The notes beneath the pieces were generated by a model. That model saw only the letters and a list, made by a program, of their open reading frames with translations. It was not told the DNA's origin and searched no databases. This document shows positions 10,081 to 18,893 of a stretch of DNA of 64,000 nucleotides, piece after piece. Source of the stretch: Stenotrophomonas acidaminiphila (GTDB lineage Bacteria > Pseudomonadota > Gammaproteobacteria > Xanthomonadales > Xanthomonadaceae); NCBI GenBank assembly GCA_002951995.1, contig CP019797.1, positions 2,774,501 through 2,838,500 of the forward strand, written 5' to 3'. The position numbers and the translations under genes were made by a program. The first letter of the stretch is position 1; each line of letters begins with the position of its first letter.

Positions 10081-10424
10081 TCCCCGATACCCGGCGCGCC
10101 CCGCGCCTGCAGGTGCCCGCGCTGGTGCCGGTCACCGACACCATGACCGCCGGCGTGATCGGCCGGCTCGGCAACGTGTCCGAAACCGGCATGCTGCTGA
10201 TCGCCTCCGAACCGCTCAACGAGGACGCGCTTTACCAGCTGCGTTTCCCGGTGCCCGACGGCCGCGGCGGCGAGGCACCGATCGACGTCGGCGTGCACCT
10301 GCTGTGGCGCGAAGCGGCACAGGCGCCGGGCCACTTCTGGGCCGGCTTCCGCTTCCTGACCTTGGAAAAAGGCCACCGCGAACGCCTGCGGCAGTGGATC
10401 GAATCCAGCCTTCCGGCATCCTGA
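10077..10424 (+). CDS. PilZ domain protein (probable cyclic-di-GMP receptor)
   Basis: A 115-residue single PilZ domain. The basic start RRAPRLQVP resembles the RxxxR half of the c-di-GMP site, and GNVSETGM fits the D/NxSxxG half. The remainder is a beta-barrel with WAGFRFLTLEKGHRERLRQWI at the end. Both halves of the motif appear present, so ligand binding is plausible but unproven. Its ATG overlaps the TGA of the DUF1631 gene, implying coupled translation and perhaps a shared c-di-GMP-dependent role. Confidence 0.87.
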   Translation: MIPDTRRAPRLQVPALVPVTDTMTAGVIGRLGNVSETGMLLIASEPLNEDALYQLRFPVPDGRGGEAPIDVGVHLLWREAAQAPGHFWAGFRFLTLEKGHRERLRQWIESSLPAS

Positions 10425-10503
10425 CCGACGGAACCGGCACAGCGGCGCGGCGCCGATTGCGGCAGAATTCCGGTTCGTTTCCCGCCCTGCCGCGAGCCTG
10501 TCC

Positions 10504-11831
10504 ATGAACCTGCCCGATCCCGGCCGCCTGTACGCCGACCACCTGGATGTCCTCGTCCGCCGCGCCGACGAAGCGCTGGCCCGTGGCGGCTTCGACCACC
10601 TGGTCGTGCCCAGCGGCCGCCTGCATTACCAGGCCTTCGACGACCGCGACTATCCGTATGCGGTCAACCCGCAGTTCAAGGCCTGGCTGCCGCTGACCCG
10701 CGTGCCCGACAGCTGGCTGATCCACACCCCGGCCGCCGCCCGCAGCTGGTCTACCACCAGCCGCACGATTACTGGCACGCGGTGCCGGCCGCGCCCAATG
10801 GCTGGTGGGTCGAGCATTTCGACATCCACGTCATCCGCACCCCGGAACAGGCACTGGCGCTGCTGCCCAAGGACCCGGCGCGCTGCGCGATCCTCGGCGA
10901 AGCGCAGAGCGCGCTGGGTGGTTTCGCGCCCAACAACCCGCAGCCGGTCATCGACTACCTGGACTACCAGCGCGCGTTCAAGACGCCGTACGAGATCGCG
11001 CTGATGCGCCAGGCGCAGGTGCATGCGGTGCGCGGCCACCGCGCCGCCGCGGCCGCGTTCCACGCCGGTGCCAGCGAGTTCGCCATCCACATGGCCTACT
11101 GCAGCGCCGTGGGCCAGGACAGCAACGAACTGCCCTACGGCAACATCATCGCGCTCAACGAGCATGCGGCGGTGCTGCACTACACCGATCTCGGTCACGC
11201 CGCGCCGCAGCCGGCGCGCAGCTTCCTGATCGACGCCGGTGCGTCGGCATGCGGCTACGCCAGCGACATCACCCGCACCCATGCCGCCGCCGGCCATGAC
11301 GAGTTCCAGGCGCTGATCGACGCGGTCGACGCCGCGCAGCGGGGCATGTGCGCGGCGGTGCGCAACGGCTTCGACTACAAGCAGCTGCACGTCGATGCGC
11401 ACCTGGCACTGATGGGCATCCTCAAGGACTTCGGCGTGATCACCGTGTCGCCGGAAGCGGCGCTGGCCAGCGGCGTCAGCGCGGCGTTCTTCCCGCACGG
11501 CATCGGCCACCTGATCGGTGCGCAGGTACACGACGTGGCCGGTTTCGCCGCCAGCGACCGCGGCGGCCGCATCGAGCGCCCGGCCGGCCACCCCTACCTG
11601 CGCATGACCCGGGTGCTGGAGCCGGGCATGGTGGTCACCATCGAACCGGGCGTGTATTTCATCGACATGCTGCTGGACGAAGTGAAAAAGGCCGGCAACG
11701 CCGCCAGCGTGAACTGGGCGCGGGTCGACTTCTTCCGTCCCTACGGCGGCATCCGCATCGAGGACGAGGTGCTGTGCACCGACGGCGAGGCCGACAACCT
11801 GACCCGTCCGGTGTTCGCCGCGCAGGACTGA
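10504..11831 (+). pseudogene. pepQ: Xaa-Pro dipeptidase PepQ, interrupted by an apparent 1-nt frameshift
   Basis: The frame from ATG 10504 and the frame ending at 11831 are offset by one base near 10729-10733 (ACCCCGGCCGCC). Adding one C or G there gives HTPGRRPQLVYHQPHDYWHAV and a 442-residue protein, essentially the length of E. coli PepQ (443). The product is a cytoplasmic M24B metallopeptidase cleaving X-Pro dipeptides. Metal-site elements are intact: LIDAGAS with SDITRT (two Asp), PHGIGH, TIEPGVYF and GGIRIEDE. N-terminal hallmarks FDDRDYPYAVNPQFKAWLPL also match PepQ. I infer a consensus error, since every catalytic motif on both sides is preserved. A GC hairpin follows the stop. Confidence 0.88.
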
Positions 11832-11864
11832 CCGCGTCCGCCGCCGCGCGCATGCATGAGCGGG

Positions 11865-11891
11865 CCCGGCCGCGCAACGCGGCCGGGGTTT
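11865..11891 (+). terminator. rho-independent terminator candidate after pepQ
   Basis: A 10-bp GC stem (11865-11874 with 11878-11887), a CAA loop, then GTTT. It lies 33 nt past the pepQ stop on the same strand. The T-tract is short. Confidence 0.6.
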
Positions 11892-12653
11892 GATCCTCGC
11901 GCGCCCTGTCCGCCAGCGCGGAAGCCCACGGTACCGCCGGCTTCCGCGCTGGCGCCCCGGCGGGGGACTGGCCGGCCCGCCGGCAGCGCCGCGGCCGCCG
12001 GCAGGATCCTGCCGGTACGACGGGTGCGGATGCCTGCCGCTTTCGATACGACCGGAAGGTCATGCCGCAGGATCCCGGCGGCGGACTTGACCACGCGGGC
12101 GAAGTGCGCGACGGCCCGCCCGACCCGCCATGGAGCTTCTGGAAGGCACGTCTGCGGCGTGCCTTTTGCTTGCACGCACGGGGAAACGCAGGCCGCTGCG
12201 GGAAGGCGCGCGGACACCGCTGCGTTGCCCTGGGCCTTGCTGCACTGGGCAAGGGCGGACGCCGAGATCAAAGGCGGTCACTCCTGCTCCGCGACAGCGG
12301 GCCGCTTCATCCTTGCGCGCGCACCGAGAAGCAACCCGAAGACAGCACCACGGAGGCGATCCGCCAGACGGCAGCCGCCGACTGCCCGCGCTCCCGGCCG
12401 CAGCGACGGCCACGCGCAACCCGCCCCGCCCGGACACGCGCGCCTCTGCGCCGCGCGTTCCACCGCGGTGCCCGGCCTGCTCCCGGGCAAGGAAAGGCGC
12501 GATGCACGAGCACGAGTACGGCAGCGGAAGCACGGGTAACGGCAACCGCAACGACAACGACAACGACAGAAAAAGCCACGGCGCTGGCATCGCAACTGCG
12601 CGTTTGCGTCGCCCTTCCCGCGCCGTGCGCGGGAGCCCCCATGCGTGGGCGCC
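11892..12653. other. 762-bp intergenic region between convergent pepQ and pepP
   Basis: No credible gene is seen: the open frames here have no family features and no good ribosome-binding sites. It contains a perfect 16-bp inverted repeat (11911-11926 with 11939-11954) and, near 12535-12575, a short A-rich CAACGA microsatellite that is unusual in this GC-rich DNA. Nothing else is recognised. Confidence 0.6.
11911..11954. repeat. perfect 16-bp inverted repeat
   Basis: Arms CGCCAGCGCGGAAGCC (11911-11926) and the exact complement (11939-11954) around a 12-nt loop. It lies about 80 bp past the pepQ stop, downstream of the likely terminator. It lacks the GTAG ends of the REP elements found elsewhere in this window. 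Confidence 0.75.
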
Positions 12654-13978
12654 TCAGCGCCCGGCCATGAATGCCTCGATCTGGTCCGTGCTGCGTTCCA
12701 GCGCGCCGGTCAGCACGCGGTGGCCCTCGGCGGTGATCAGCACATCGTCCTCGATGCGGATGCCGATGCCGCGCCAGCGCGGCGCCACGCTGGTGTCGTC
12801 CGGCGACACGTACAGCCCCGGCTCGATGGTGAACACCATGCCGGCCTCCAGCAGCCGCGATTCGCCGGCGAGCTTGTAATCGCCCACGTCGTGCACGTCC
12901 AGGCCCAGCCAGTGCCCGGTCTTGTGCCGGTAGAAGCGCTTGTAGTGGCCCTCGATCAGGTTCTCCTCCAGGTCGCCCTTGAGCAGCCCGAGCCGCAGCA
13001 GGCCCTCGGTGAGCACCTCGACCGCGGCCAGGTGGCCTTCCTCGTAGGCAATGCCCGGCTGCGCCTGTTCCAGCGCCGCAGCCTGCGCCGCCAGCACCAG
13101 ATCGTGCAGCGCGCGCTGTTCGCGGCTGAAGCGGCCGCTGACCGGGAAGGTGCGGGTGATGTCGCTGGCGTAGCCGCGGTACTCGGCGCCGGCATCGACC
13201 AGCACCAGGTCGCCGTCGCCGCTGCCGCCGTTGTTGGCGCGGTAATGCAGCACGCAGGCATTGGCGCCGGCGCCGACGATGCTGTTGTAGGCCGGGCAGG
13301 CATCGTGGCGGCGGAACTCGCGTTCCAGCTCGGCCTGCAGTTCGTACTCGGCGATGCCGGCGCGCGCGATCCGCATCGCCGCGCGGTGCGCCCGCACGCT
13401 GATGTCGGCGGCGTGCTGCATCAAAGCGATCTCGGCCGGCGACTTGAACAGCCGCTGCTCGTGCAGCAGGTGGCCCAGCTCCAGGAACTCGTGCGGCGGC
13501 TGCGCGCCATGCCGCACCTGCGACCGCACCCGGTTCACCCAGCCGATCAGCTTGAGGTCGAAATCGGCGTCGCGGCCGAAGTGGTAATAGACCCGCGAAC
13601 GCCCTTCCAGCAGGCCCGGCAGGATGTCGTCCAGGTCTTCGATCGGGTAGGCGTCGTCCATGCCGTAGCGCGCCACCGCGCCTTCCTGGCCTTCGCGCGG
13701 GCCATCCCAGGCTTCGCGCTCGGGATCGCGCTCGCGGCAGAACAGGATCGTCTCGCCGTGGCGGCGGCCGGGATCAGCACCAGCACCGCTTCCGGCTCCG
13801 GGAAGCCGCACAGGTACCAGAAGTCCGAATCCTGCCGGTACGGGTAATGGGTGTCGTTGCTGCGCACCCGCTCGGGCGCGGCCGGCAACACCAGGATGGC
13901 GTCGTCACCGGCCGCTTCCATCAGCTGGCGGCGGCGGTGCGCATACTCGGCGGCGGCGATGCCGGTCAGCGTGTGCAT
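12654..13978 (-). pseudogene. pepP: Xaa-Pro aminopeptidase PepP, interrupted by an apparent 1-nt frameshift
   Basis: The N-terminal frame starts at ATG 13978 (MHTLTGIAAAEYAHRRRQL) and the C-terminal frame ends at 12654. They are one base out of register near 13768-13772, where the minus strand reads ATCCCGGCCGCC. Adding one base gives LVLIPGRRHGETILFCRERD and a 441-residue protein, exactly the length of E. coli PepP. This M24B enzyme removes N-terminal residues before proline. The two-metal site is intact: LVDAGAEYRGYASDITRTF, HKTGHWLGLDVHD, FTIEPGLY and GIGIRIEDD. It begins 7 bp after the UPF0149 stop, an order also seen in E. coli (ygfB-pepP), but ubiH does not follow. I suspect a sequencing deletion. 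Confidence 0.88.
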
Positions 13979-13985
13979 GGCCGCC

Positions 13986-14531
13986 TCAGTTCAGGCGCTG
14001 GCGGTGGCGCGCGCCCATCACGCAGTCACCGTGCAGCAGCAGCACCGCCACGCGCACGAATTCCTCGATCTCGGCCAGCGCGTCCTCGTCCTCGTCGGCG
14101 CTGTCGAATTCCTCGCTGGAGGCCTGCGCCAGCCGCGCCAGGTCCTGCAGCGCCTCCTCGCCCTCCTCGCTCAGCGCCGGACGCTTGCCGGACGCCAGGC
14201 CGAATCCGCCGAGGAACGCACGGCACCAGTCGAACAGCGCGTCGGTGCGCGCCTGCAGCGACGCCGCTGGCGCGGCCAGCACCAGCTCGAAGGCGAAATC
14301 GCGGTCTTCCAGCTGCGCCACCACCGCTTCGCGCAGGCGGTCGAGCACGCTGCCCGGCTCCGGCGTGGGCAGGTTGTCGTCGGCCAGCACCGTGGCCGGC
14401 CACGCCTGCAGGTCGGCGCCGCCGGCGGCCAGCCAGCCGCACAGTCCACCGTGGAGTTCGGCCGGGGTGGCCCCGAGGTCCAGCGTCTGGCTGGCCTGGA
14501 GGATGTCGTTGACGGCGGGAAGATCGGTCAT
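13986..14531 (-). CDS. UPF0149/YgfB family protein
   Basis: A 181-residue YgfB/YecA-type (UPF0149) protein of unclear biochemical role, encoded directly upstream of pepP as in E. coli. Family features are the LHGGLCGWLAAG segment near the N-terminus, the FDWCRAFLGGFGLA segment in the middle, an acidic stretch (SADEDEDALAEIEE) and the C-terminal VRVAVLLLHGDC. The start is ATG 14531; longer readings run into the divergent gene. It is divergent from the ZapA-type genes, with about 110-125 bp between starts holding both promoters. Confidence 0.9.
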   Translation of the reverse strand: MTDLPAVNDILQASQTLDLGATPAELHGGLCGWLAAGGADLQAWPATVLADDNLPTPEPGSVLDRLREAVVAQLEDRDFAFELVLAAPAASLQARTDALFDWCRAFLGGFGLASGKRPALSEEGEEALQDLARLAQASSEEFDSADEDEDALAEIEEFVRVAVLLLHGDCVMGARHRQRLN

Positions 14532-14657
14532 GTCACCTGGGTCTGCGAAAAGCGGGAAAGGCCACCGCGCATGGCGCGGCAACGGCCGCACAGTGTAGCA
14601 ACGGCAGGGCATCGGCCATCTTGACCACCGCCGAGGCGCATGCCTATCGTGCCGGGC

Positions 14658-14879
14658 ATGGATTCCTTCGACCCCGCCGCCCAGCTGCAGGCCCTGGCCG
14701 CCCGCCTCGAACTGCTGTTCGAGCGCAACCAGCGCCTGGCCGACGAGAACCGCAGCCTGCGCCAGCAGCAGGAGCAGCTGGTGGCCGAGCGCGCGCAGCT
14801 GCTGGCCAAGAACGAGCAGGCCCGCTCGCGGGTGGAAGCGATGATCACCCGCCTCAAGTCGCTGGAGCAGCACACGTGA
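14658..14879 (+). CDS. TIGR02449 family coiled-coil protein
   Basis: A 73-residue almost entirely helical protein: a heptad pattern (LQALAARLELLFERNQRLADEN onward) predicts one long coiled coil, with conserved KNEQARSRVEAMI and LKSLEQHT at the end. Proteins of this family sit next to zapA in many gammaproteobacteria and are thought to relate to cell division, by analogy with ZapB. The start is uncertain: ATG 14640 has a better GAGG-type ribosome site and would add six residues (MPIVPG), but most relatives as I recall them begin near MD. The stop overlaps the GTG start of zapA. Confidence 0.8.
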   Translation: MDSFDPAAQLQALAARLELLFERNQRLADENRSLRQQQEQLVAERAQLLAKNEQARSRVEAMITRLKSLEQHT

Positions 14880-15175
14880 GCCAGAACGAGCCGGTCAGCG
14901 TCCGCATCCTCGATCGCGAGTACACCGTCGGCGTGGAGCCGGCCGAGCGCGACAGCCTCACCGCCGCCGCGCGCATGCTCGACGCGCGCATGCGTGAGAT
15001 CCGCGGCAACAACCGCATGGCCGCGATGGACCGGGTGGCGGTACTGGCCGCGCTCAACCTGGCCCATGAACTGCACCTGATGCGCGATGAACTAGCGCAG
15101 CAGCAGCAGCGCTTCCAGCACGCGATGAACGACCTCAACCGGCGCCTGGACAGCGCGATCGACGAAGGCCGTTGA
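14876..15175 (+). CDS. zapA: cell division protein ZapA
   Basis: A 99-residue ZapA, which cross-links FtsZ protofilaments at the Z ring. The N-terminal domain (PVSVRILDREYTVGVEP, then ERDSLTAAARMLDARM) and the long C-terminal coiled coil (ALNLAHELHLMRDE onward) are typical. Translation starts at GTG 14876, which overlaps the TGA of the preceding coiled-coil gene; no ATG fits the conserved N-terminus. It is followed by the 6S RNA gene and fau, the classic zapA-ssrS-fau order. Confidence 0.93.
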   Translation: MSQNEPVSVRILDREYTVGVEPAERDSLTAAARMLDARMREIRGNNRMAAMDRVAVLAALNLAHELHLMRDELAQQQQRFQHAMNDLNRRLDSAIDEGR

Positions 15176-15225
15176 GGCCGTCGCATTCATCCGACGGGCG
15201 GTTCATTTTTTGCCGCGCCCAACCG

Positions 15226-15254
15226 CTGCCATCCGCCTGCAACACGGCTATACT
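15226..15254 (+). promoter_or_regulatory. sigma-70 promoter of 6S RNA
   Basis: CTGCCA (15226-15231) and TATACT (15249-15254) are separated by 17 bp. They are 4/6 and 5/6 matches to TTGACA and TATAAT. The predicted start, near 15261, coincides with the 5' strand of the closing stem of the 6S RNA. Confidence 0.7.
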
Positions 15255-15260
15255 GGCGTC

Positions 15261-15446
15261 GCGTTCTCTGCCGTGAACGACGGCGTGTGCAAACATTCGC
15301 CTTGTCCCTTAATGACGACCACGGGGGCGCGACGGCACCGGGTGTGCAGGTCCGCCTTGCAGCGGGAAGCCCGATGGTTCCCCAGCGTCCCCACTTGAAC
15401 CCCGGGTTCAAGGTCGTTTCGCATGCATCGTCATGGCGGAGAATGC
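15261..15446 (+). ncRNA. ssrS: 6S RNA
   Basis: About 186 nt, the typical size of 6S RNA, which binds sigma-70 RNA polymerase by mimicking an open promoter. The 5' end GCGTTCTCTGCC pairs with the 3' end GGCGGAGAATGC (15435-15446), with G-U pairs, to form the closing stem. The conserved arm ACTTGAACCCCGGGTTCAAGG lies near 15393-15413. Position between zapA and fau is the hallmark location. The ends are estimated to a few nucleotides. Confidence 0.88.
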
Positions 15447-15456
15447 AATTATTCCG

Positions 15457-15486
15457 GAACGGCGCCGCAAGGCGCCGTTCTTCTTT
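15457..15486 (+). terminator. rho-independent terminator after 6S RNA
   Basis: A perfect 10-bp stem GAACGGCGCC/GGCGCCGTTC (15457-15466 with 15471-15480), a GCAA tetraloop, then TTCTTT. It is 10 nt after the mature 6S 3' end. Read-through would reach fau. Confidence 0.85.
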
Positions 15487-15550
15487 GCAGGTCCATGCAC
15501 CGGCCGGCAGACCGGCCGATAATGCCGCCAGGCCCCGACCCACGCCGCCG

Positions 15551-16141
15551 ATGACTGCCGACGACCGCCAGGCCCTGCGCCGACAACTGCGCCAGCGCCG
15601 CCGCGACATCCCCGCCGCCGAGCACATCGCGGCCGCCGATGCGCTGGCCGCACACCTGCTGGCCCTGCCCTTCGCCGATGTCGACGGCCCGGTGGCCGGC
15701 TACTGGGCGATGGATGGCGAGATCGCCCTGTACCGCTGGCAGCTGCAGTTGCCCGCGCACCAGACCTACTGCCTGCCGGTGCTGCACGGCACGCTGCTGC
15801 GCTTCGCGCCGTGGCGCCCCGGGCAGCCGTTGCGCGCCAACCGCTACGGCATCCCGGAACCGGACATCGATCCGGCGCGCGCGCTGCCGGCGCAGGACAT
15901 GGCCCTGGTGGTGGCGCCGCTGGTCGGCTTCGACGCACGCGGCCGGCGGCTGGGCATGGGCGGCGGCTGGTATGATCGCAGCTTCGCTTTCCGCCAGCAG
16001 CGCAGCGCGCCGCCCTGGCTGGTCGGCGCCGGCTTCGCCGCCCAGCAGGTCCCGCTGCTGCCGGCCGCGGACTGGGACGTGGCGGTGGACGCCATCTGCA
16101 CCGAGCAAGCCATTCTCTACCCGGAACCGTTGCCCGCATGA
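15551..16141 (+). CDS. fau: 5-formyltetrahydrofolate cyclo-ligase
   Basis: A 196-residue enzyme converting 5-formyl-THF to 5,10-methenyl-THF with ATP, in the cytoplasm. The N-terminus is DRQALRRQLRQRRRDI. The catalytic loop is LVGFDARGRRLGMGGGWYDRSF, with the conserved Gly-rich GMGGGWYDR, followed by AFRQQR. ATG 15551 matches the family start. It is downstream of ssrS as in E. coli, and its stop overlaps the next start (ATGA), suggesting coupled translation with the EVE protein. Confidence 0.94.
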   Translation: MTADDRQALRRQLRQRRRDIPAAEHIAAADALAAHLLALPFADVDGPVAGYWAMDGEIALYRWQLQLPAHQTYCLPVLHGTLLRFAPWRPGQPLRANRYGIPEPDIDPARALPAQDMALVVAPLVGFDARGRRLGMGGGWYDRSFAFRQQRSAPPWLVGAGFAAQQVPLLPAADWDVAVDAICTEQAILYPEPLPA

Positions 16142-16623
16142 CCGCCCGCAAGCGCTATTGGCTGATGAAGTCCGAACCGGACGCCTTTTCCATCGACGAC
16201 CTGCAGCGCGTGGGCACCGAACCGTGGAACGGCGTGCGCAACTACCAGGCGCGCAATTTCATGCGCGACGGCATGAAGGTCGGCGACGGCATCCTGTTCT
16301 ACCACTCCAACACCAAGGTGCCGGGCATCGTCGGCATCGCCACGGTGGCCAGCGACGCCTACCCGGACGACACCCAGTTCGATCCGCGCTCCGACTACTA
16401 CGACCCCAAGGCCAGCCGCGAACAGCCGCGCTGGTACCTGGTGGACGTGGCTTTCGAACGCAAGCTGGCGCAGGTGATCGCGCTGGACCAGATCAAGCGC
16501 CACGCCGACGCGCTCGGCGAAGGCTTCCCGCTGACCGCCAAGGGCAACCGCCTGTCGGTGTTCCCGGTCACCGGCGCGCAGTGGAAGCTGCTGCTGTCGC
16601 TGGAAAACAAGCCGCAGGCCTGA
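16138..16623 (+). CDS. EVE domain-containing protein
   Basis: A 161-residue EVE-domain protein, a PUA-like fold related to YTH domains and thought to bind modified bases in DNA or RNA. The start [18 protein letters not shown] and [15 protein letters not shown] are hallmark segments, followed by [20 protein letters not shown]. Stand-alone EVE proteins are common in proteobacteria and their target is not established. It overlaps the fau stop by 4 bp, so it is part of a fau-EVE operon. rpiA follows about 90 bp later. Confidence 0.92.
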   Translation: MTARKRYWLMKSEPDAFSIDDLQRVGTEPWNGVRNYQARNFMRDGMKVGDGILFYHSNTKVPGIVGIATVASDAYPDDTQFDPRSDYYDPKASREQPRWYLVDVAFERKLAQVIALDQIKRHADALGEGFPLTAKGNRLSVFPVTGAQWKLLLSLENKPQA

Positions 16624-16714
16624 TCCCGCCGCAGCGGCCGCCACGGGCGCTGCCGGGCAGCGCCGGACCCGCCGCCGCGCCTGTTCCCTCTCCTCCAACG
16701 CCATCGAGTCCACC

Positions 16715-17362
16715 ATGTCCGAAGCCAAGCGCCTGGCCGCCGAAAAAGCCATCGAGTACGTGCAGAAGGGAATGATCGTCGGGGTCGGCACCGGCTCCAC
16801 GGTCGCCTACTTCATCGACGCGCTGGCGCGCATCAAGGACCAGATCGAAGGCGCCGTCTCCAGCTCCGAGCAGAGCACCGCCCAGCTCCGCGGCCACGGC
16901 ATCGAGGTGCTGGACCTGAACCACACCGGCGGCCTGTCGCTGTACGTGGACGGCGCCGACGAGTGCGATCCGCACAAGCACCTGATCAAGGGCGGCGGCG
17001 CCGCGCTGACCCGCGAGAAGATCATCGCCGAGGCCAGCAAGCAGTTCGTGTGCATCATCGACCCGAGCAAGCAGGTCCCGGTGCTGGGCCGGTTCCCGCT
17101 GCCGGTGGAAGTGATCCCGATGGCGCGCAGCCTGGTGGCGCGCGAGATCCTGGCCCTGACCGGCGGCCAGCCGGTATGGCGCGACGGCGTGGTCACCGAC
17201 AACGGCAACCTGATCCTGGACGTGCACAACCTGTCCATCACCGACCCGGTGAAGCTGGAGCAGCAGCTCAACCAGATCCCGGGCGTGGTCACCGTGGGCC
17301 TGTTCGCGCGCCGCCCGGCCGACGTGGTCATCGTCGGCGGGCAGCCGCCGCAGGTGCTGTAA
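16715..17362 (+). CDS. rpiA: ribose-5-phosphate isomerase A
   Basis: A 215-residue RpiA, interconverting ribose 5-phosphate and ribulose 5-phosphate in the pentose phosphate pathway. Substrate-binding segments are visible: [13 protein letters not shown] (about 27-39), the [20 protein letters not shown] region with the active-site Asp and Glu/Lys residues, and the [18 protein letters not shown] stretch. The C-terminus [19 protein letters not shown] is standard. ATG 16715 follows a CTCCTCCAACGCC leader without a strong Shine-Dalgarno. It converges with the next gene. Confidence 0.96.
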   Translation: MSEAKRLAAEKAIEYVQKGMIVGVGTGSTVAYFIDALARIKDQIEGAVSSSEQSTAQLRGHGIEVLDLNHTGGLSLYVDGADECDPHKHLIKGGGAALTREKIIAEASKQFVCIIDPSKQVPVLGRFPLPVEVIPMARSLVAREILALTGGQPVWRDGVVTDNGNLILDVHNLSITDPVKLEQQLNQIPGVVTVGLFARRPADVVIVGGQPPQVL

Positions 17363-17395
17363 GCGCGGGCAGGCGGCGCTGGCCGCGGCCGTGCC

Positions 17396-18370
17396 TCAGC
17401 GCGGCGCGGCCTGCAGCCAGGCCTGCCACTGGCGGTCGAGCGCGGGCAGCGTGGCCGGCAACCCGAAGCCCGGGCCGGTGTCGGCCAGCCAGTCCTCGAA
17501 ACTGCCGCCGGCGGCGATCCGCGCGCTGATGCTGCCAAGCACGCCGGCGCGGGTGGCCGCGGTGGCCTGCACCAGGAAATCCGCCCAGCCCTGGACCAGC
17601 GCGTAGTAGCGCGCGCCGGCCGCCGCGTCGCCGGCCTCGGCCGGGCTGCGATAGACCAGGCTGACGCCCTTGGCGGCCGGCGCGGCCTGGTCCCGCGGGC
17701 GCGCCGGATTGGCCATGGCCAGGAAATCGGCCAGCGCCGGCAGCGGCTGCGCCGGATCGGTGCCCATGCCGTGCAGCAGGCGCCGCCGATGCGCCGCCAG
17801 GTCGTCGGCCTCCAGCACCATCGCCGCCGCCTCGTTGAGCCAGTCCGGGCTGCGCGCGTGGCCATGCCCGGCGGTCCGGCCCAGGTCCGGCCAGTAGGTC
17901 AGGTTGAAGCGCACGTGGCCCAGTTCGTGGCGGGTCAGGTTGCGCCAGATCGCCTGGCCGATGGCCGGGTTGGCGGCCAGCAGCCGGCGGCCCGGGTCGT
18001 CGGCCGGCTGGCTGGCCTCGCGGGCGGCCTGGAAGGCCTGCATGCCGGGCCAGTCGAGCACCTGCACGGCGCCCGCGGCGGCCAGCCGCGCGCGCGCATC
18101 GGCAGCGATGCCCTCCGGCGCGTCCAGCAGCACCGCCAGGCGCAGCGGCGCACGCGCGAACAGGCGCTCGAACGCCGCGGCGCTGGCGGCCAGGTCATCG
18201 CCGAGCAGGCGCACCTGCGCCGCATCGGGGCCGTAGACCCAGCCATGCGCACCGGCGGCGCAGTAATCCAGGCCCGGCAGCGGCGGGCAGCCGGTATCGG
18301 CCCGTGCGGCGCCGGCCAACAGCAGCAGCAGCGGCACCAGGACGGGGGCGGGGGATCGGGAACGGGCCAT
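17396..18370 (-). CDS. secreted HELGH-containing protein, possible metallopeptidase
   Basis: A 324-residue protein I do not recognise as a named family. A signal peptide is clear (LVPLLLLLAGAARA, cleavage near residue 24), so it is exported. HELGH at 148-152 is an HExxH zinc motif, followed 27 residues later by WLNEAAA (177-183), whose Glu180 could be the third ligand as in gluzincin/MA-like peptidases. Two Cys near 28 and 37 could form a disulfide. ATG 18370 is chosen over 18406 because GGAG lies 8 nt before it and the signal peptide begins directly. It is upstream of nothing on its strand and converges with rpiA. The peptidase function is inferred from motifs only. Confidence 0.7.
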   Translation of the reverse strand: MARSRSPAPVLVPLLLLLAGAARADTGCPPLPGLDYCAAGAHGWVYGPDAAQVRLLGDDLAASAAAFERLFARAPLRLAVLLDAPEGIAADARARLAAAGAVQVLDWPGMQAFQAAREASQPADDPGRRLLAANPAIGQAIWRNLTRHELGHVRFNLTYWPDLGRTAGHGHARSPDWLNEAAAMVLEADDLAAHRRRLLHGMGTDPAQPLPALADFLAMANPARPRDQAAPAAKGVSLVYRSPAEAGDAAAGARYYALVQGWADFLVQATAATRAGVLGSISARIAAGGSFEDWLADTGPGFGLPATLPALDRQWQAWLQAAPR

Positions 18371-18451
18371 GCGCGCATCTCCGGTTGGGATGCTTCCCTG
18401 ACGCATGCACGCGGCAAATGTGTCCAGCCGGGCGCGGGCCCGGCGACGGCG

Positions 18452-18847
18452 TCAGCGTGCCGGACGCCGGCCGTTCTGCGCCAGCGCCGCCACCAACTCG
18501 CCGACCAGTTCGCGCTGCCGCGCCGGCAGGCCGAGGAAGGTATCGATCACCGCGCGCTCGCGCGCGCCCACCGCATGCCATTCGCCGCGGGCCTCGGCGA
18601 CCCGCGACGGCTCGCCGAAGCGCAGGGTCTGCGGCGACACCCCGAACAGGTCGGCCAGCACCTGCAGCTTGTCCTGCTCGGGGATGGAGCGGCCGGACAG
18701 CCAGCGCGACGCACTCTGGAAACTCACCGAACGCCCGGTGTAGCGCGCGTTGAACAGGCGGAAGAGGATCGCCGGCCGCGGTTCGTACCCAGCCGCGCTC
18801 ATCGCCTGCCCCAAGCGGCGGGAAAATTCGAAGCGTTCGTCGCTCAT
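18452..18847 (-). CDS. XRE-type helix-turn-helix regulator
   Basis: A 131-residue DNA-binding protein. A helix-turn-helix of the Cro/C1 kind spans about residues 53-83 (SVSFQSASRWLSGRSIPEQD, then KLQVLADLFGVSPQTL). The remaining C-terminal part is helical and of unknown role. ATG 18847 is preferred to 18886, as it opens a compact protein. It is divergent from the 173-residue gene at 18982; the 134 bp between them include a strikingly AT-rich patch with two CTTTCATT copies, a good candidate operator. Confidence 0.75.
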   Translation of the reverse strand: MSDERFEFSRRLGQAMSAAGYEPRPAILFRLFNARYTGRSVSFQSASRWLSGRSIPEQDKLQVLADLFGVSPQTLRFGEPSRVAEARGEWHAVGARERAVIDTFLGLPARQRELVGELVAALAQNGRRPAR

Positions 18848-18893
18848 GGCCGGAAACGTTACGGACCACGCCTGCGACGGGATCACCTGTTAC

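Noticed and set aside
15287..15550. Upstream extension of fau into the 6S RNA
   Set aside because: The open frame runs through a recognisable 6S RNA and its terminator; the family start is at 15551.
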